64,000 bases of DNA from Auriscalpium vulgare (taxonomy: Eukaryota > Basidiomycota > Agaricomycetes > Russulales > Auriscalpiaceae): assembly GCA_019915015.1 (NCBI GenBank), contig JAHBBC010000020.1:372001-436000 (forward strand), given 5' to 3'. Made by a program: the position numbers and the translations under genes. Below the pieces are notes generated by a model. The model had not been told where the DNA came from and made no database searches. It worked only from the letters and a program-made list of their open reading frames with translations. Shown here one piece after another: positions 36,502-49,541 of the stretch; within the stretch, counting starts at the first letter, position 1, and the number at the start of each line of letters is the position of its first letter.

Positions 36502-38249
36502 ATGGATCAGCCTCCCGACACAGTGGAACTCGATGACGAGATTCGCGACGCACGCCGCACCATCGACGGGCTTGAACGACGCCTGGCCTTCACCGAGGCT
36601 GAGGCCAAGCGGCGCACCGAGGGCCTCGAGGCCGAACTGGACAAGAGCCGGCGCGAGCGCAAGAGCGTCCAGGATGCACTCGGCGACTGCAGACGTGCCG
36701 AAGCGAAGGCCGCCCAAGATCTCCAACAAGAGGCGCAACTCAGGAACACGGCGGAGGCAGCTCTCCGAAACGAAAGGGAACAACATAGCAAGGTGAAGGA
36801 TTGCCTGCGGGCGGCCGAGGCTGGACGGATTGCGGCAGAGCAGAGATTGCAGATAATCCGCGAACAGCTGCAGGGGACGCCTCTTGGTGGTCCAGCCTCG
36901 CCCTCTCCCAAGAAGTCTGCCGCCTCCCCCATCTCGGCACCCGTATCCCCGCATGCTGTTGAAGAAGGCGGTCATATGTCCCCACGTCCGGAACCTCATG
37001 CTGTGGTGTGTGTTCTGGAATCGACATATACTTGTGACGGTCTCACTTAACTTGAACTTGATCCGACAGGCTCGACATGATAGCGCTACACATACCTCTC
37101 CCATGCAGTTACAAATGAAAAAGAGGTGCGTCAATGAATGCATTTGGCGCACCCGAGTCATTGATTTACGTGGCGGCGTAGGGGAATTCCGCGCAACCTT
37201 GTCGAGAGAAGCGGTCGCTGGATACCGCTGCCGCATCGGGCTCGTCTCTTCCGACAGAATCTTGCGCACCCATCGCCAAGCGGCAGAAGACTGGGACACG
37301 GACCGTTGACGCCATGCCTCCTTCCGCCCTCAACACCGCCGCCGGTCCATCCACTATCGCTGCCGAATCGTCCCCCGCCGCTGTTACCATTTCCCTTCGC
37401 CCCAAATATCTGTCCAAACTTCCGGCGACATTGACCGCCCGCATTCATACCATAGACTCCATCGCAGTACATCCACCTCCACTCCACGAAACCACTGGCT
37501 ACGTTCACCGCAACTTCCTTTGCAAGACATTTGGCATCGACAAGCAGGATATTTTCTTCCAGGTTCCCGGAGAGCGGAACCTCCCTCGCCCGTCGTAAGA
37601 GGACCGCTTCGTGTTGTTCCCACAGTGGGCGACGAACCCTGGCCTTCCTGATTCACCCGGACTGCACGCTCATTGGCAACAGACAGGACATAATCGGCGA
37701 GCCACATGTCAGTCTTTTTGTACGCGCGACCAATCATTCAGCGGTGTGGCGCTATCTGGGGAATTACAAGCTCCAGAAGAGCGAGCGGCCGCTGGCCGCG
37801 GAAGAATTCAAGGCCCTCCATGAGCAGGTTCGTTCACAGCGTTGGCTTCTGCGCCCTGTATCAGCGCCCTAACGTTTCGTGCCCTGTAGTCGCGCCAGCA
37901 GTGGGCTGATGTCATCCTGAAAGCCCAGCCCTGGCACTGCTACACGTCCATGAGGGCGCGCATATGGCTGCGAAAGAATGGGCTCGCGATCGAGGGCTGG
38001 GTAGACGCGAAGGCACAGGGCACCTACGGCATGGCGGCGATATCGGTGAGCACACTCAACTTGGGGGCGTTCAACGCCTTTTCTGTGGCGTCCACCGCGT
38101 CTGCTGCATCCAATGTTCTCCTCCGTGGCCCGCGGAACATTCCGCAGGATGCATGGACGAGGAACACAGGAGCGGCGGCCGACGGTAGGCGTCCTGGAGG
38201 TGGTGCCGTCGTGGTACTGGCAATGGCGATGGAGCCGGTATTTAGGTGA
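36502..38249 (+). pseudogene. Coiled-coil / DUF6697 gene, decayed copy
   Basis: The start MDQPPDTVELDDEIRDARRT opens a charged coiled coil (RRLAFTEAEAKRRTEGLEAE, CLRAAEAGRIAAEQRL) ending near 37008. The DUF6697-like part begins about 37280 (AKRQKTGTRTVDAMPPSALN) with TGYVHRNFLCKTFGIDKQD, FQVPGERNLPRPS, FVLFPQWATNPGLPDSPG, HSAVWRYLGNYKLQKSE and QQWADVILKAQPWHCYTSMR. Compared with the intact relative at 60.9-62.9 kb, a TAA (near 37596) replaces a sense codon after LPRPS, one base is out of phase near 37665, and the acidic linker exons are not seen. A GTTCGT donor (about 37828) and CTGTAG acceptor (about 37890) remain. I call it a pseudogene; unseen extra introns are the alternative. Confidence 0.65.
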
Positions 38250-39169
38250 CGCAGTCGGCATCAGTCGAGTTCAGGAGAGCAGGCGATGAGGAGACGTGCC
38301 CCATTTGTGGAAATTAGCGTGTGCCCAGGTTGTCGGCTAATCACAGATGGGATATAGAGCGAGATCCGAGTCCGCGAGAGGTTCGATGAGCTGCGCCAGT
38401 CACAGCGTCGACGCGCTCGCGTTAGCGCCGCCATCACCACGCCTCAAGATCGTCCTCTAGGTGAGATCCCCTTGTACGGGAACGCGGCAGGACGGTTCGT
38501 CAAAGCACCCAGCAAGTGGGGCTATCGCTTGGGCATCCGGGCACTCGGCCTCCGGCGTGCAAGATGAACGTATGTGCTGCAAGCCCAACGTGCTTCATTG
38601 ACACCATCGGTAAGGAGAGGACTTCTGTGGAGCTGCTGGACATTCGGCTGCTGGCGGGCAGACCACGCCTGCGAACTAAGTAAGCCCGTCCCGCCTAGAA
38701 CACGGTTGTTTCTGCCTACCTTAAAGATCACATCACCTCGTGCTTCCAGGAGACCGTCGCGGCCAGGTTTAGAGCATCACGGTTTGCAAAATGTCTGCCT
38801 TCAAGACCTTCAAGACACCGCTGGGCAAAGTATGGATGGGAAATGTCATTGGCGAGGTATATGTGGCAACCTGTCGCATGGCAGTCTCTTTATGACTCCC
38901 TGTTTACTTACCTTCTACACGTAGGATTTCCGCGTGCCGTAGATTCGTGCGGAGTGAGAAAGTCCTCACAGCTGGCGGGCGGAAAGCGACCTTGGCCTGT
39001 AGCTCGCTGAGAAATATTCTCGGCGCTCGGAGTCGAGACAATCTCACCGTATTCTGACAACAAGGAATAACGGAAGGCGGTACGTCGTTCATACGTAGCC
39101 CATCACTCACCTTCATTGTTAAGTCTTCAGTCATGAAGCAGAAGACCTGACAGAGAATGCCCCGACCAA
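38250..39169. other. Spacer, no clear gene
   Basis: Contains a tiny exon-like piece at 38791-38856 (MSAFKTFKTPLGKVWMGNVI) followed by a good intron, but the next exon stops after DFRVP. It reads like the start of a lost gene. Nothing else is recognisable. Confidence 0.35.
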
Positions 39170-40005
39170 CTACGCATCCTTAGGCAGCGCCAAACCCTTC
39201 ACCATCCCATCGAATTCTTCAAGCGACACCTGCCTCCGTTGCCCACCCTGCGTGCGCAGCACGAAGTACTCACCCAGCGCGATGGATTGCCCCGCGTCCT
39301 CGACGTATTGTATCGGGCCCGTGCCGCCCTCGCGGAATGGCTCGCCGACCCAGAGGAGAAGATTCGGCTCTTCCAACGCGCCGGCGAGAGGCTCGTAATG
39401 CTTCGGGTTGGGGTCGAATGCTTTTAAACTAGAAACGACGAGTCAGGACGTGTAGGTGGGTCGTAAGGGCAACGAGACGTACGCTTGGTCATGTGCGTCT
39501 ACGAGAATTTCGTCAGACAAAGGATCTTCGTCGCCGAGCTCGCAGAAGGTGATGAACTGTATGGCCAATAACCCCACCGCCCACTGGATCAAATGTCTGC
39601 GCGCCAATGATTGGCAATGCTCCAGGAATAACACGAGTAAACTCACTCCTTGTTCGTCCGCGCAGACTGTCCCTTAGGATAGTTGCATACCGTGTCACAC
39701 TTGCGCCACCACGTCACCCTCCCAGCAGTATCGCTGGCCAAGGGGGGGGAGTCGCCTGGATACGTGTCGGGTTTGGCAGTGATCTCGGCCTGAATTTCGT
39801 TGCACAGCTGTTCTATACGCGCTTTGGAAATGCCCGCTGCCCCTGCCATGCTGTGCTGCTGGGTGTAGACGAGGTACCACCGGTACTTTTCGTGCAGGTC
39901 GACGAGGCGGGCGTTGTGAGACCACGGTTTGGGCTTCTGGGATTGCGCTGTCGATCTTGCGGTGGCACTTGGCGACAGTGCCCGGGTGAAGAGGTTGGAA
40001 TTCAT
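39170..40005 (-). CDS. Hypothetical protein, 243 aa (tandem paralogue A)
   Basis: Exons 39647-40005, 39483-39596 and 39170-39428; introns of 50 and 54 nt; the frame closes at 732 nt. The start is MNSNLFTRALSPSATARSTA. Conserved features shared with its neighbour: W-SH/SN-D/A-RLVDLH-(E/D)-(K/R)-YRWY, a predicted helix (GISKARIEQLCNEIQAE), TWWRKCDTVCNYP, HLIQWAVGLLAIQFIT and the C-terminal EYFVLRTQGGQRRQVSLEEF. There is no signal peptide; TWWRKCD and its neighbour IQWAV suggest a compact globular fold. The family is not recognised. It lies 460 bp downstream of its paralogue in the same orientation. Confidence 0.7.
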
Positions 40006-40464
40006 CCTTAGATACAGGCGGGTGTGGTCATATAAAGTGAGAGAGGCAAAAGGTAAGGCTTGAAGCTTGAAGACCAGAATCCGGATTCCGAACAGCGAAA
40101 CGCGATCACGTGACAGTGTCCCTGCGTGTTGCCCTAAAAGTTTGCGGCCTTTGCAAGCCTCGCGTCCTTCGGACGCCGAAGACGCTCCCCGAGCCCTGCT
40201 CGCTTCATCACGGCGTCCCTCACAGGATGTAATAATGTCCTGCAGGCCTTGAGATCTAATAGTAGTGGGCTGGTGTTAATGATGCCCTATCGTGTGGGCA
40301 CCGCGCTGAGTGCTTCCGCAATTCATGGTACGGGCATCGGGCCGTTGGGACTGAGGAAGGCGGCTACTGTAATTTGAGAAAATGCGATCGTTCATAGCGA
40401 AGAAATAGTGGTACATGCATAGCAGCAGTCATGATGCAGAAGACCTGACAGAAAGAAAGCCCGA

Positions 40465-41300
40465 CTACGCATCCTCAGGCACCAAGCCGTCCACCATCTC
40501 TTTGAATTCTTCAAGCGACACCTGCTTCCGGTTTCCGTCCGGCGTACGCAGCAGGAAGTACTCACCCCGCGTGATGGAATTCCCAGCGTCCTCGACGTAG
40601 TGCGTCAGGCCCGTGTCGCGCTCGCGGAACGACACGCCGACCCAATCGAGGAGATTCGGGGACTCCAACGCGCCAGCGAGAGGCTGGGACGTCCCCAGGT
40701 TGGGGTCAGTTTCTTTCGTGCTGTGGTGACAGGTCATGATGTGAAAATTGCGGTCGTGGAGGGACGCCCCAACGTACGCTTCATCATCCGCGTGCTTGAT
40801 AAGCTTAGTGTACATATTGCGACCGTCGAGTTCGCAATTAGAGATGATGTTCGTTGCCATGAAGGCAGTCCACCACTGTATCATGTGTCTGCGTGTCCAC
40901 ATTTAGCCACGCTCTCAAGGAGCACTCAGGCACATCATAGCACTCACTCTTTGTTCGTCCTCGTCTGCACAAACCGTACCGCAGGAAAGTTGCAGACCGC
41001 GTCGCACTTGCGCCACCACGTCGCCTTCCCGGCAGCGTCAGTGGGGTACTCGCCCGGATACGGATACTTTGCGGGATTGGCGCCCATCTCGGCTTCGGCT
41101 TCGTAATAGAGCTGCTCTAGACGGGCTTCCGAGATGCCCGCTCTCGCTGCCTTAATGCTTCTGTTGGCGTGGATGGTGTACCACCGATACCGGTCGTGGA
41201 GGTCGACGAGGCGGGGATCGTTGGACCATGGGTGTGAACCGCGTTGGGGGTGAGCTGTGGAGCGCGAGGAGGTCGATGACACGGGAGTGAGGAAAGACAT
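40465..41300 (-). CDS. Hypothetical protein, 239 aa (tandem paralogue B)
   Basis: Exons 40948-41300, 40778-40888 and 40465-40720; introns 40889-40947 and 40721-40777; 720 nt in frame. The start is MSFLTPVSSTSSRSTAHPQR. It matches paralogue A exon by exon (RLVDLHDRYRWYTIHANRS, TWWRKCDAVCNFP, HMIQWWTAFMATNIISNCEL, SLEEFKEMVDGLVPEDA), with intron positions and phases conserved, so the pair arose by tandem duplication. Divergence is substantial and both frames are intact, which suggests both are under selection. Function unknown. Confidence 0.7.
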
Positions 41301-41474
41301 GATAGTTTAAAGTCACGGTCAAGGTGAGGCTTATAACCAACGGGCGACAACGAACACCGTTGTACCAGGAGAGGTATAGGGAGTGGCCGCAGCTTGATGG
41401 AGAGCGAGATGGCTAGAGGAACGGCGGCACGAAGATGTACACGGAAATGGGGAGGTGTGTACTGTAGGTAGTTC

Positions 41475-41835
41475 ACGTTGGAGGAGGCTCATCCAAGTTG
41501 TCTTTGACTCGGCCGAAGTCAAGTCGGAAGCTCCGGGCCGTGCTCCGGCGTGCCGTAAACACCTAGCTGGCTTGTCCGCTGCTGCGCTACATAGTTCAGA
41601 CCACCTTTGACTCTCTTTGCTGTCGTGGCTTTTGCTTTCATTTTTCTCTGGTTTAAGCTATCCGGGAGGTAATTTCCACGGCCGTCCACGTCGCGCTGCA
41701 CGCCGTCACACTCCAGTTTTCAACGTATCCGAACATCTTCGAAGGCGACGCGGGGCCTGGAGTATTATCCCTATTTACTCAGGAATCCTCCAGAGACGCT
41801 ACGTTAATGGAGAATACTGGACAGTCCCGGGCCAG
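41475..41835 (+). repeat. ~360-bp dispersed repeat, copy 1
   Basis: Nearly identical to 49542-49907 from ACGTTGGAGGAGGCTC to GTCCCGGGCCAG, apart from a 6-bp indel and a few changes. Flanking sequence differs on both sides. It carries no coding motif; it may be a solo terminal repeat or a SINE-like element. Confidence 0.85.
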
Positions 41836-41905
41836 TTGAACGTATTGGTCAATTACCAAATCTCGAGTGTACACACGATCCGAGTCCCCCGAGTTTCTTC
41901 TGCGT

Positions 41906-44900
41906 CTATTTTGCCCCGGCCATCTTTTTAAGCACCGCGAACTCGTTTCCACCCGTGGCTTTGCACAAGGCGAAAAACTTTGAGTTCGGGTTGGAGAGGA
42001 GCGCGGCAGGGCTGTCGAATTCCACTATCTTTCCCTCGTCAAGGAGCATCACCTAACGAGGAAAACTGCGTCAACAGGATTCAAATATCCCACGGGACAG
42101 CTTACTCGGTTGTAATCAATGACGGTGCGAAGGCGATGCGCGATGGTGAGGATCGTGCTGTCGGCAAATTCACTGAGGTGGAAGTTTAGCACCAGACGTG
42201 AGCGGCGATGCCACCGCCAGTCCCTAGATCACGTACTGTCTTATGGTCTTGCTGATCAGTTCATCGGTCGCATAATCCACGCTGTAGATACCGTATGGGT
42301 TGAGTCGGGGGGGTAGAGAAGGACTCGAGTGGCGTTGATCACCTAGCAGTGGCCTGGAAAAAGACATTAGCCATCTGTGACATGTCTGAGAAAATTCACA
42401 CTGCCACCAACCTCATCCATAACCAAGACTTTTGAGCGCTTGAGAATCGCACGCGCCATGCAGAGCAGTTGCTTCTCGCTGCATGTTCCGTCAGATTAGC
42501 CATTGTGGGAATTCAGATATGCCGATGAAGCACAAACCCTGTCGAGAAGTTTTCGCCCCCTTCCGAAACAGGTGAGTCCAGATCGCGGAATACATTCGCG
42601 TTGACCGTGTCTTCCGCCTCTTGGGCAGTGCCCTCAGGCGGAATCAGATGAACACGCCGGAGCGCCTCATACTGTACACCCATGTTAACGGAGAATGAGG
42701 TGAACGCAAACTCGTGAATGCCTTACTATCTCAGGATCCTTGTACTCGTCAAACACATCCAAGGTCGACCGCAGCGTCCCACTCAAGATTGTTGGGTCCT
42801 CTGGAGCGAACCATCAACACAAGCCAAATAAGAGTTGCAAAAGAAACTTGCGAGGTATGATAGTCAACTTGCTCCGCAAATCCGTCAGTCCGACTTTGGA
42901 GATGTCGAGGCCATCCACAAGGATGCGACCTTCCGTTGCCTCGACGAAACGGAAGAAAGACAGCGCCAAAGTACTCTTCCCGGAGCCAGTTCTTCCAAGT
43001 ATACCGACCTGTGGCGATATGAGAGACCAACAAGCGCACTGGGATAACATTGCCGCTTACCTTCTCACCGGGCTTGACGGAGAAGTTCACATTATGAAGG
43101 ACGCTAGGAAGTTCCGGCTGGGAGGTGGGGTCAAAGCGGGCTCATAAGACTCAAGAAACTTCCTCACAGCATATCTGATCACAAGGTCTTGACACTCTAT
43201 TGCTCCATTTGACGGCCAGGATGCAGGAGGGCGTGGCTCTACGAATTCGGCAGGCTCGCGCTCTATCTCAGAGTACTCCTTGATACGCTCTAATGCCACC
43301 TGAGTTTTTGTAGATGGGTCAGCGGACGAATATCACGAAGTCCTGTCGACGATACCATAGCCTGCTCAAGGCTGACAAAGCGGCGAACCTAGAAGAGGGT
43401 CAGGGTGGTTGAAGGCATCAGAACCGCGCGGCCTACCAGGACCAGGATCTAACATGCCGAGTCAGCGTTAAACCTAAGCGTCAGACGTGCGGACAACTCA
43501 CATCTAGAGTGACAGTGCTAGCGAAGGCAAGCGTGAATCCCGCCAGGGCTGCATCTATTGTCGGGGTGACGACAGCAACCACGGCGGTGACGCCGACGAT
43601 GCAACCTGAGAGAAGATTGAAGCGAACAGATAACCACCGGTTCACTGGCGATTTTGTGGTGAGCTCCTCTCCTCCGCGGACACCTTGCAAGAAGCGCACC
43701 TCCCCACATCCAGTAGTACGGACTCGTGTTCTGTAACGGCGTTTAAGAAGAGACGTGTGGCAACATATGGCAACGCACCGTGTCGACACAGCACAACATG
43801 TCCCGCAGGAACTTCGACGACGCTCCGAAGGCACGTATGATCGTGACGCCTGAGATAGTTTCACCGTAGATAGAGTACAGCGGAGATCGCGTGACCGAAT
43901 CTTTTGGGAATGTAAGTCGTCGAGCAGGTGCTTCGCACAGAGAACCTAGCAACGCCACTCACCTAATCGCCGCATGTCACGGGAGGTCTGACCGTATACC
44001 TGAGGATCAGCGAGGTTAGTAACGAAAGTGTACAGACAAGTCCAGCTGGCAGCGAAGAGCAGACCTTAGCAGCTGTGCAACGAAGACGTTAGAGACTTGC
44101 GGGGAAGAGAGAAGCAGAAGCTTGCTTACTGTTAAAGTACATGACACTGACTATGAGAATGGCGATGAAAAAGGGCCATCCACCGACTGCCGTGATAGTG
44201 ATGAGCGTGGTCAAGACGGACATGCCATTGAATATGCTGCGTCCAAAGTTATCCGAGAGGTTGCTGTCGATTCCTAAAGAGGCATGAATAACAGCTCCCA
44301 CGTCGATAGAATTGAAATTCCTTACCTTCAAAATCCTTTCCAAACCTGTTGAGCAGGCGACCTCGAGACACTGTGTCGTGAAAACGAATTTTGGCGAACA
44401 GGACGTTCTCAAGGAGCTCTGTGCGTCACCAGTCACGGTCAACAACTCAGAAATTAAAAATAGCAGTGTCAGTGGGCGTACTTTTGTAGAGTACGGTTGA
44501 TGCATGGATCGAGCCCACATCTAAGGCGATACTGAGTGACCGAGGAGTCTGACGATTTTTGAAGGCAACATACACAAAATCAAGAGACGCAGGGTGATGA
44601 ACACGACGCCTGTTATCTCGTTGAGCCACATGTGACTACACAATGAACATTGATAACGAGAACACTCACCAACGCTTGTAACCTGAAAGCACATCGCGCA
44701 ATCACAGGGATGATCAGATCGCTTCGTGTAGCTTGGAAGGCTAGACCTACCAGTGCATATATCCCAATGTAGAACATGGGACTTCTGGGTTGGCTGTGGC
44801 CCTCCGCAGCGCCTGACCAGATGCTAAACAGAACGTAAATTTTTAAGGACACGTACAGAGACTCGACGCTTGAAAGACATACGATAGCCAACCATTTTCG

Positions 44901-47900
44901 AGAACAGGGCTGAGCGCGGCGAGCAGCAGCACGAAGACGAACAAAGACCAGTATCCGTATTTGCCGCATGCAGTCACATACAAACTCCAGACGTCTCGTT
45001 TGATCCTACCCACGGCGCGTACTTCCTCCTCGATCAGCTTACGAGGACTCTTCTTCGCCGCTTTTTCTGCGGTGGGGACAGGAGTGACAGCTGTGGAGCT
45101 CGTTTGCGAGGCCTGGCCAGCGGGGGCCACGCGGTCGGCCTTTTCGGCCTCCTCTATCTCCTCCTCGACAGTCTGATTAGCGTCGGCGTCTTCTTTTTCG
45201 GCGACGTCGGCAAGTCCGGACTGGACCAAACTGTTCATCACTTCGGACGATTGGAAACCGTCACCGTCGCCTTGATAGAGGACGCGGCCGTTGTCGAGCG
45301 CGACGACGTACTTGGCCCCGGGAGCACAGAGCTGAACATGGTGCGAGACGAGGACAATAGTGCGTCCGCGCATCAGTTCGCCCTGCAAGCACTCAGTATA
45401 AAGATGATGAGCGGTGTGAGCATCGACTGCAGCAAACTGGGTAAGAACTACGAAGATCACGGGCTTGAGCAGCTTACCAGCAGAAAGAACATCATCCAGG
45501 AGGAGAATAGAAGCTCGCGAATATACAGCGCGTGCCAACGAAACTGCCGAAGAAATTAGTCTACGACGTCTCTTTTGCTGCGCCGGTGAAAGACATACCA
45601 CGAGCTTTCTGTCCACCAGACAGATTGACCTGTTGCCAAGCATCAGAGAAAGGACCCAGAGACAGCCTGTTGACCTACGCCACGTTCTCCGATTTCCGAC
45701 TCGTCGCCATCCTCGAGAATCTTGAGATCGTTCACCAGCGCGCACACCTCGAGCGTCTTCTGGTAGCGGTCCTCTTCTAGGGGCAAGTTGAACAAGATGT
45801 TGTCTGGATAATGCCATCAGATGCTTTATCCTGCACGTCAATGCTAATTTCGCACCTTTAATGGAGGCGTTTCGCAACCATGCAGTCTTCATGCAAGCTT
45901 GTTATGAGGACATTCCAAAAAAGCATGACTGTCGGCGTACCTGCGGAACGAACGCACAAACGCCCTCGACGACCCAGTCCTCTGGCTTGGGAACGATACC
46001 CACGAATCCGGCAATGGCATCAGGCGGCGTTCGGGGACAAAGCACCTGTCCTGTCAAGAAATCCGCCTCCCCAAGCAGGGCTACACCACAGTCTGAGCGA
46101 GTACAATAGATTTGCACAATCAATACGCACCAAGCAGGAGCAATGTCTTTCCGCTTCCAAGTTTACCGCACACCAAGCTCAGTTCGCCCTTGGGGAAGAC
46201 GAGGTTGAGATCCGTGAGAACAAACTTGTTCTTTGGTGTCGCGGCGGCGCTGGCGGTCGCACTGCCGCTTCCCGTCCTGGAGCGCGTGCGGTCCTGCGGC
46301 CATGTCACGGTAGCACCTTGGAAGGCTACTGGCGGCAGATGTTCGCCCAGAGGAGGCACCGGAGCCACCTCAAGACCATGAAGATATTTCTCGATACGAC
46401 GGAGTGAGACTAGAGACTGTTGGAGAATGCTGAGAACATCTAGTAGAGGCGTGAATAAATATTCGAACGAACCTGGAGCATGTTGATCAAAGTCTCTGGA
46501 AGTGCGTTCAATGCAAACTTCATCTCGGTGAAAACTAGAGGCCGAGATTAAAAGAGAAAAAGAGCAGGGTTATATTGCATACCAGCAAGCTGTGCACGAA
46601 AGCGATCCTGTGAGAAATTGCTCAAAACGAGGACGAAAAGACACTTACGGAAGTGAACGCGATGGAAGGCGTCAGGACCTCCCGCCGGATGACAGTGAAG
46701 TGGAAGAATGCGACCAGTGTAACCATTATAGGAGAAGCATTCCTGGAAACTGAACATCGACACATTGTGCTGGCAAACACAGTCGAAGCACGTACCAGAT
46801 AGCGTTCCAAAGAGTCTCGATGGTGTAGTTCAGACGTTGATATTTGAGCTCTTTCTCACGAATCTTAATGACGCGCTTCTCAAAGCTTCGCTCCCAAGCC
46901 ATAAACTATGTGAATCGTCAAATCACTTGACTCTTTGGATGAATCCTGTATGCGCACCTTTAACATGCGAATGGCGCCCAATATCTCATTCATGAGAGCC
47001 ACGCGCTCATCCCGAGCCTTCATGAGGTTGTCCTGAGCCCCAACGACGACCTTACCAGCAAAATGGTTGAGGGGAAGAAACAGGCAGGTCACAGCGAGAC
47101 CGAAGAACGATGATACGCCGAGAAGGGTATAAAGAAACACAGTGCCGATGACGATCTCAATTGGCGCATCTGTAGCAAAGTCAGTATGGTATCAAAGACC
47201 AAAGGATTAATCTTACCGACTAGAGGGAACAGATGCCACGAGAACTCGCTCACCCTGTCCACATCGGTAGTCATAAGGGTCATGATCTGTGCTTTGCTCG
47301 AGAAATCCCCGTCGTCATCCTTCTTTTCCGAGGCATCGTCAGGCGTCGGGTCGGGGCTTTTCGGTTTATCTTTGTCCTTGTTGGCCTCAGCAGCGCCGCC
47401 TGATGACGCGACGTCTTTACGAACGAGGGTCTTGGCGAAGAGGATAGAGTTCAACTGGACTTTGATGCTGACCTGCAGAGTCGTGGTCGAGATCGACCAC
47501 AGCTGTCCGGACACTATTCGTGACGTGAGAGTTTGCTTTCGCATCGATGGAAGTGGGACATACCAAGGTGAATACCTCCGCTAGTAACGAACAAACAAAT
47601 CGCATAAAACCATCCCCAGGACCGATTGACGCGCAATGGATCCTCTTCCAAGTAGCGTACCAGCTGCCTCAAGAAGAAGGGAGGGGTGTACCATAGGAAC
47701 GCAATTGATGCCGCAAGGATCGTCTGGGTTGCGAGAGCAGCCCCATTCACCCGGAGAAGTCGATACGCCAGCTCCCAACCGTCGCCTGGCTGCAGATGCC
47801 AAATGAACGCCTTTTTCAGGGAAATCGTGCGGAGGGCCTGGCGCATCGTCTTGAAGATAAACGTGGCACGCATGCTCCCAGGCACGATGGGAAGGTCGCC

Positions 47901-48748
47901 AATGTCCAGAGACTCTGCAACATTGCCAAGCATCACGACTTTCGTTGTATACGAGAACAACAAGAAGTCCCAGACAGAAGCGCCTACGATGCCGGCGACA
48001 TTGTCAGGCTCTGTGTTTGTAATGTTTGCCACGGTCTTGACGGAGTAAATGCGGTCGGGGGGGAAGTGTAAGGCGGGACCAAGCGGCGTCGTTGCCGCGC
48101 CCACCGCAGCGAACACGTAGAGTCCGAGGGTGGCTAACCAAAGTCCTTCAAAAAGTTGAGGCTGGGGATCATCGAAGGAAATGGTGATAGCCTTCTCCGG
48201 GACCATCGCCGACACGCCGAGGAGGACCGCAGCGAGAGTCGACAGGATACTGAGGTGAATGATGATGGCAGTATGTCCCGAGGACGCATCACGGTTTATC
48301 GCGCGCACAGCGAGGTATTCGACATAGAGGGCGAATGCCAGTTGAAGGGAAGAAACCACGATGGAATGTGAGTGGGAGAAGTAGGCAGCGTAGCCCAAAG
48401 ACGTGGTCTGCAAGGCAATGATGATCGCAAAAGTGAGAGACAGAAGCCCTTCCCTGAAGCGATTCTGGAGGGTTCCTCGTCAGTGACTTCACAGCGCAAA
48501 GGGTCGTCGCGTGAAGGCGCGAATGCACTCACCCGCGCCCAAAATGCCTGCTCGTCGATCGGCTCGCCGTCCACGACATCCTCGGGCTGTGTGACGTCGA
48601 AAGCATCATGTTCGTACTGATCTTCCCCGTCTGTTGTCACTGGAAGCTGGACTTTGCCTTCCTTGGGCCGCAAGAGCCACAAGAAGCCAACGCTGAGAAC
48701 AGCAGCGCTCGCAAGAGCAATGGCGACAGCCAACTGGAAGCGCGGCAT
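41906..48748 (-). CDS. ABCC-type (MRP-like, VMR1/YBT1 class) ABC transporter
   Basis: The start is [20 protein letters not shown] at 48748, and the stop is at 41906 after LKKMAGAK. Many ~50-nt introns split it, for example CGG|GTGAGT near 48530. Order: N-terminal hydrophobic helices; first membrane domain (about 47.0-48.0 kb, [20 protein letters not shown]); NBD1 with Walker A GKLGSGKT (near 46145), signature [10 protein letters not shown] (near 45620), [19 protein letters not shown] and [14 protein letters not shown]; an acidic linker ([12 protein letters not shown]); second membrane domain (43.3-45 kb); NBD2 with [16 protein letters not shown] (near 43000), signature [33 protein letters not shown] and [13 protein letters not shown]. 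Such pumps export conjugates, bile-acid-like compounds or drugs, often into the vacuole. The NBD2 signature has Glu where relatives have Gln. Individual exon ends were not all fixed. Confidence 0.85.
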
Positions 48749-49138
48749 CGCAAGTCTTCCTACAGCCGAGTGTCTTGAGAGCCCAGAAATTGGATACTCG
48801 TAGCGGCGCCGCGGGCGCCGGTCCCCGACTTCGCTATAGCTGGGGTCGTGATGAAGTTATTTCGTCTGTTAGATGAGCTGTAAACAAATCAAAAAATCAA
48901 ACATATCGTGCGCGATACAGACTAAACAAGCAACTGTGCGATGCAGGAAGTAACGTGGTGACCAAAGGAAGGTAAGCGACAGCGATAGAGCAGGATGTTG
49001 ACAGAGGTAGTCTAACGACGTTCGATGAATAATAATATATAGTGCAAGCAGTTCGCGCCGTGGGATATTAGTTTTAGTGGCTGAGCAATCTGATTAGATG
49101 GACTCCTGCCTCGTTGCACATCTCTAGGGGACGATACA

Positions 49139-49186
49139 TGTTCAGCGCAGATAAGCCCTCCTCCACACTTCGTGTGAAGTCGGGGA
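49139..49186 (+). repeat. 48-bp dispersed repeat, copy 2
   Basis: Identical over 48 bp to 18479-18526 and in the same orientation; flanks differ. Confidence 0.85.
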
Positions 49187-49378
49187 ACGGAGACTCGGAC
49201 GAAGAGTACAGTATTGGACTATTTGAAAGGAAAACACAACTTGCGCAAGTCACCGTGACGCAGTGACGGCGGCACCGAGTCGAGGCGTTAAGTATCAGAC
49301 GCTATCCCGCCCTCGGGCCTCGATGACTCAAAATTGTCCAATCAAAAATTCGCACAAAATCGAATATTCACATTTACA

Positions 49379-49447
49379 TATGTAACATGTAGGATCCGTA
49401 GCTTGACCTTATGGTATCAGAAGATAGTCGTTCTATGTAACATGTAG
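49379..49447 (-). repeat. 39-bp dispersed motif, copy 2, with 14-bp flanking direct repeats
   Basis: The 39-bp motif (49395-49433) is the exact reverse complement of 34261-34299. It is bracketed by TATGTAACATGTAG at 49379-49392 and again at 49434-49447, as a short insertion with a target duplication would be. Confidence 0.85.
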
Positions 49448-49541
49448 TTTGGCATTGCAACCGCATGCCACTTCTAAGTCATTCTGACGCTGGGAGTCAT
49501 ACTGACGTCCAGCAAGGGTCTGCTGCCAAGCATCCTAGTCA

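Larger units (their letters stand above)
48749..49541. other. ABC transporter upstream region with two short repeats
   Basis: Non-coding. It contains the promoter side of the ABC gene, the second 48-bp repeat (49139-49186) and the second 39-bp motif (49395-49433). No exon was seen. Confidence 0.45.
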
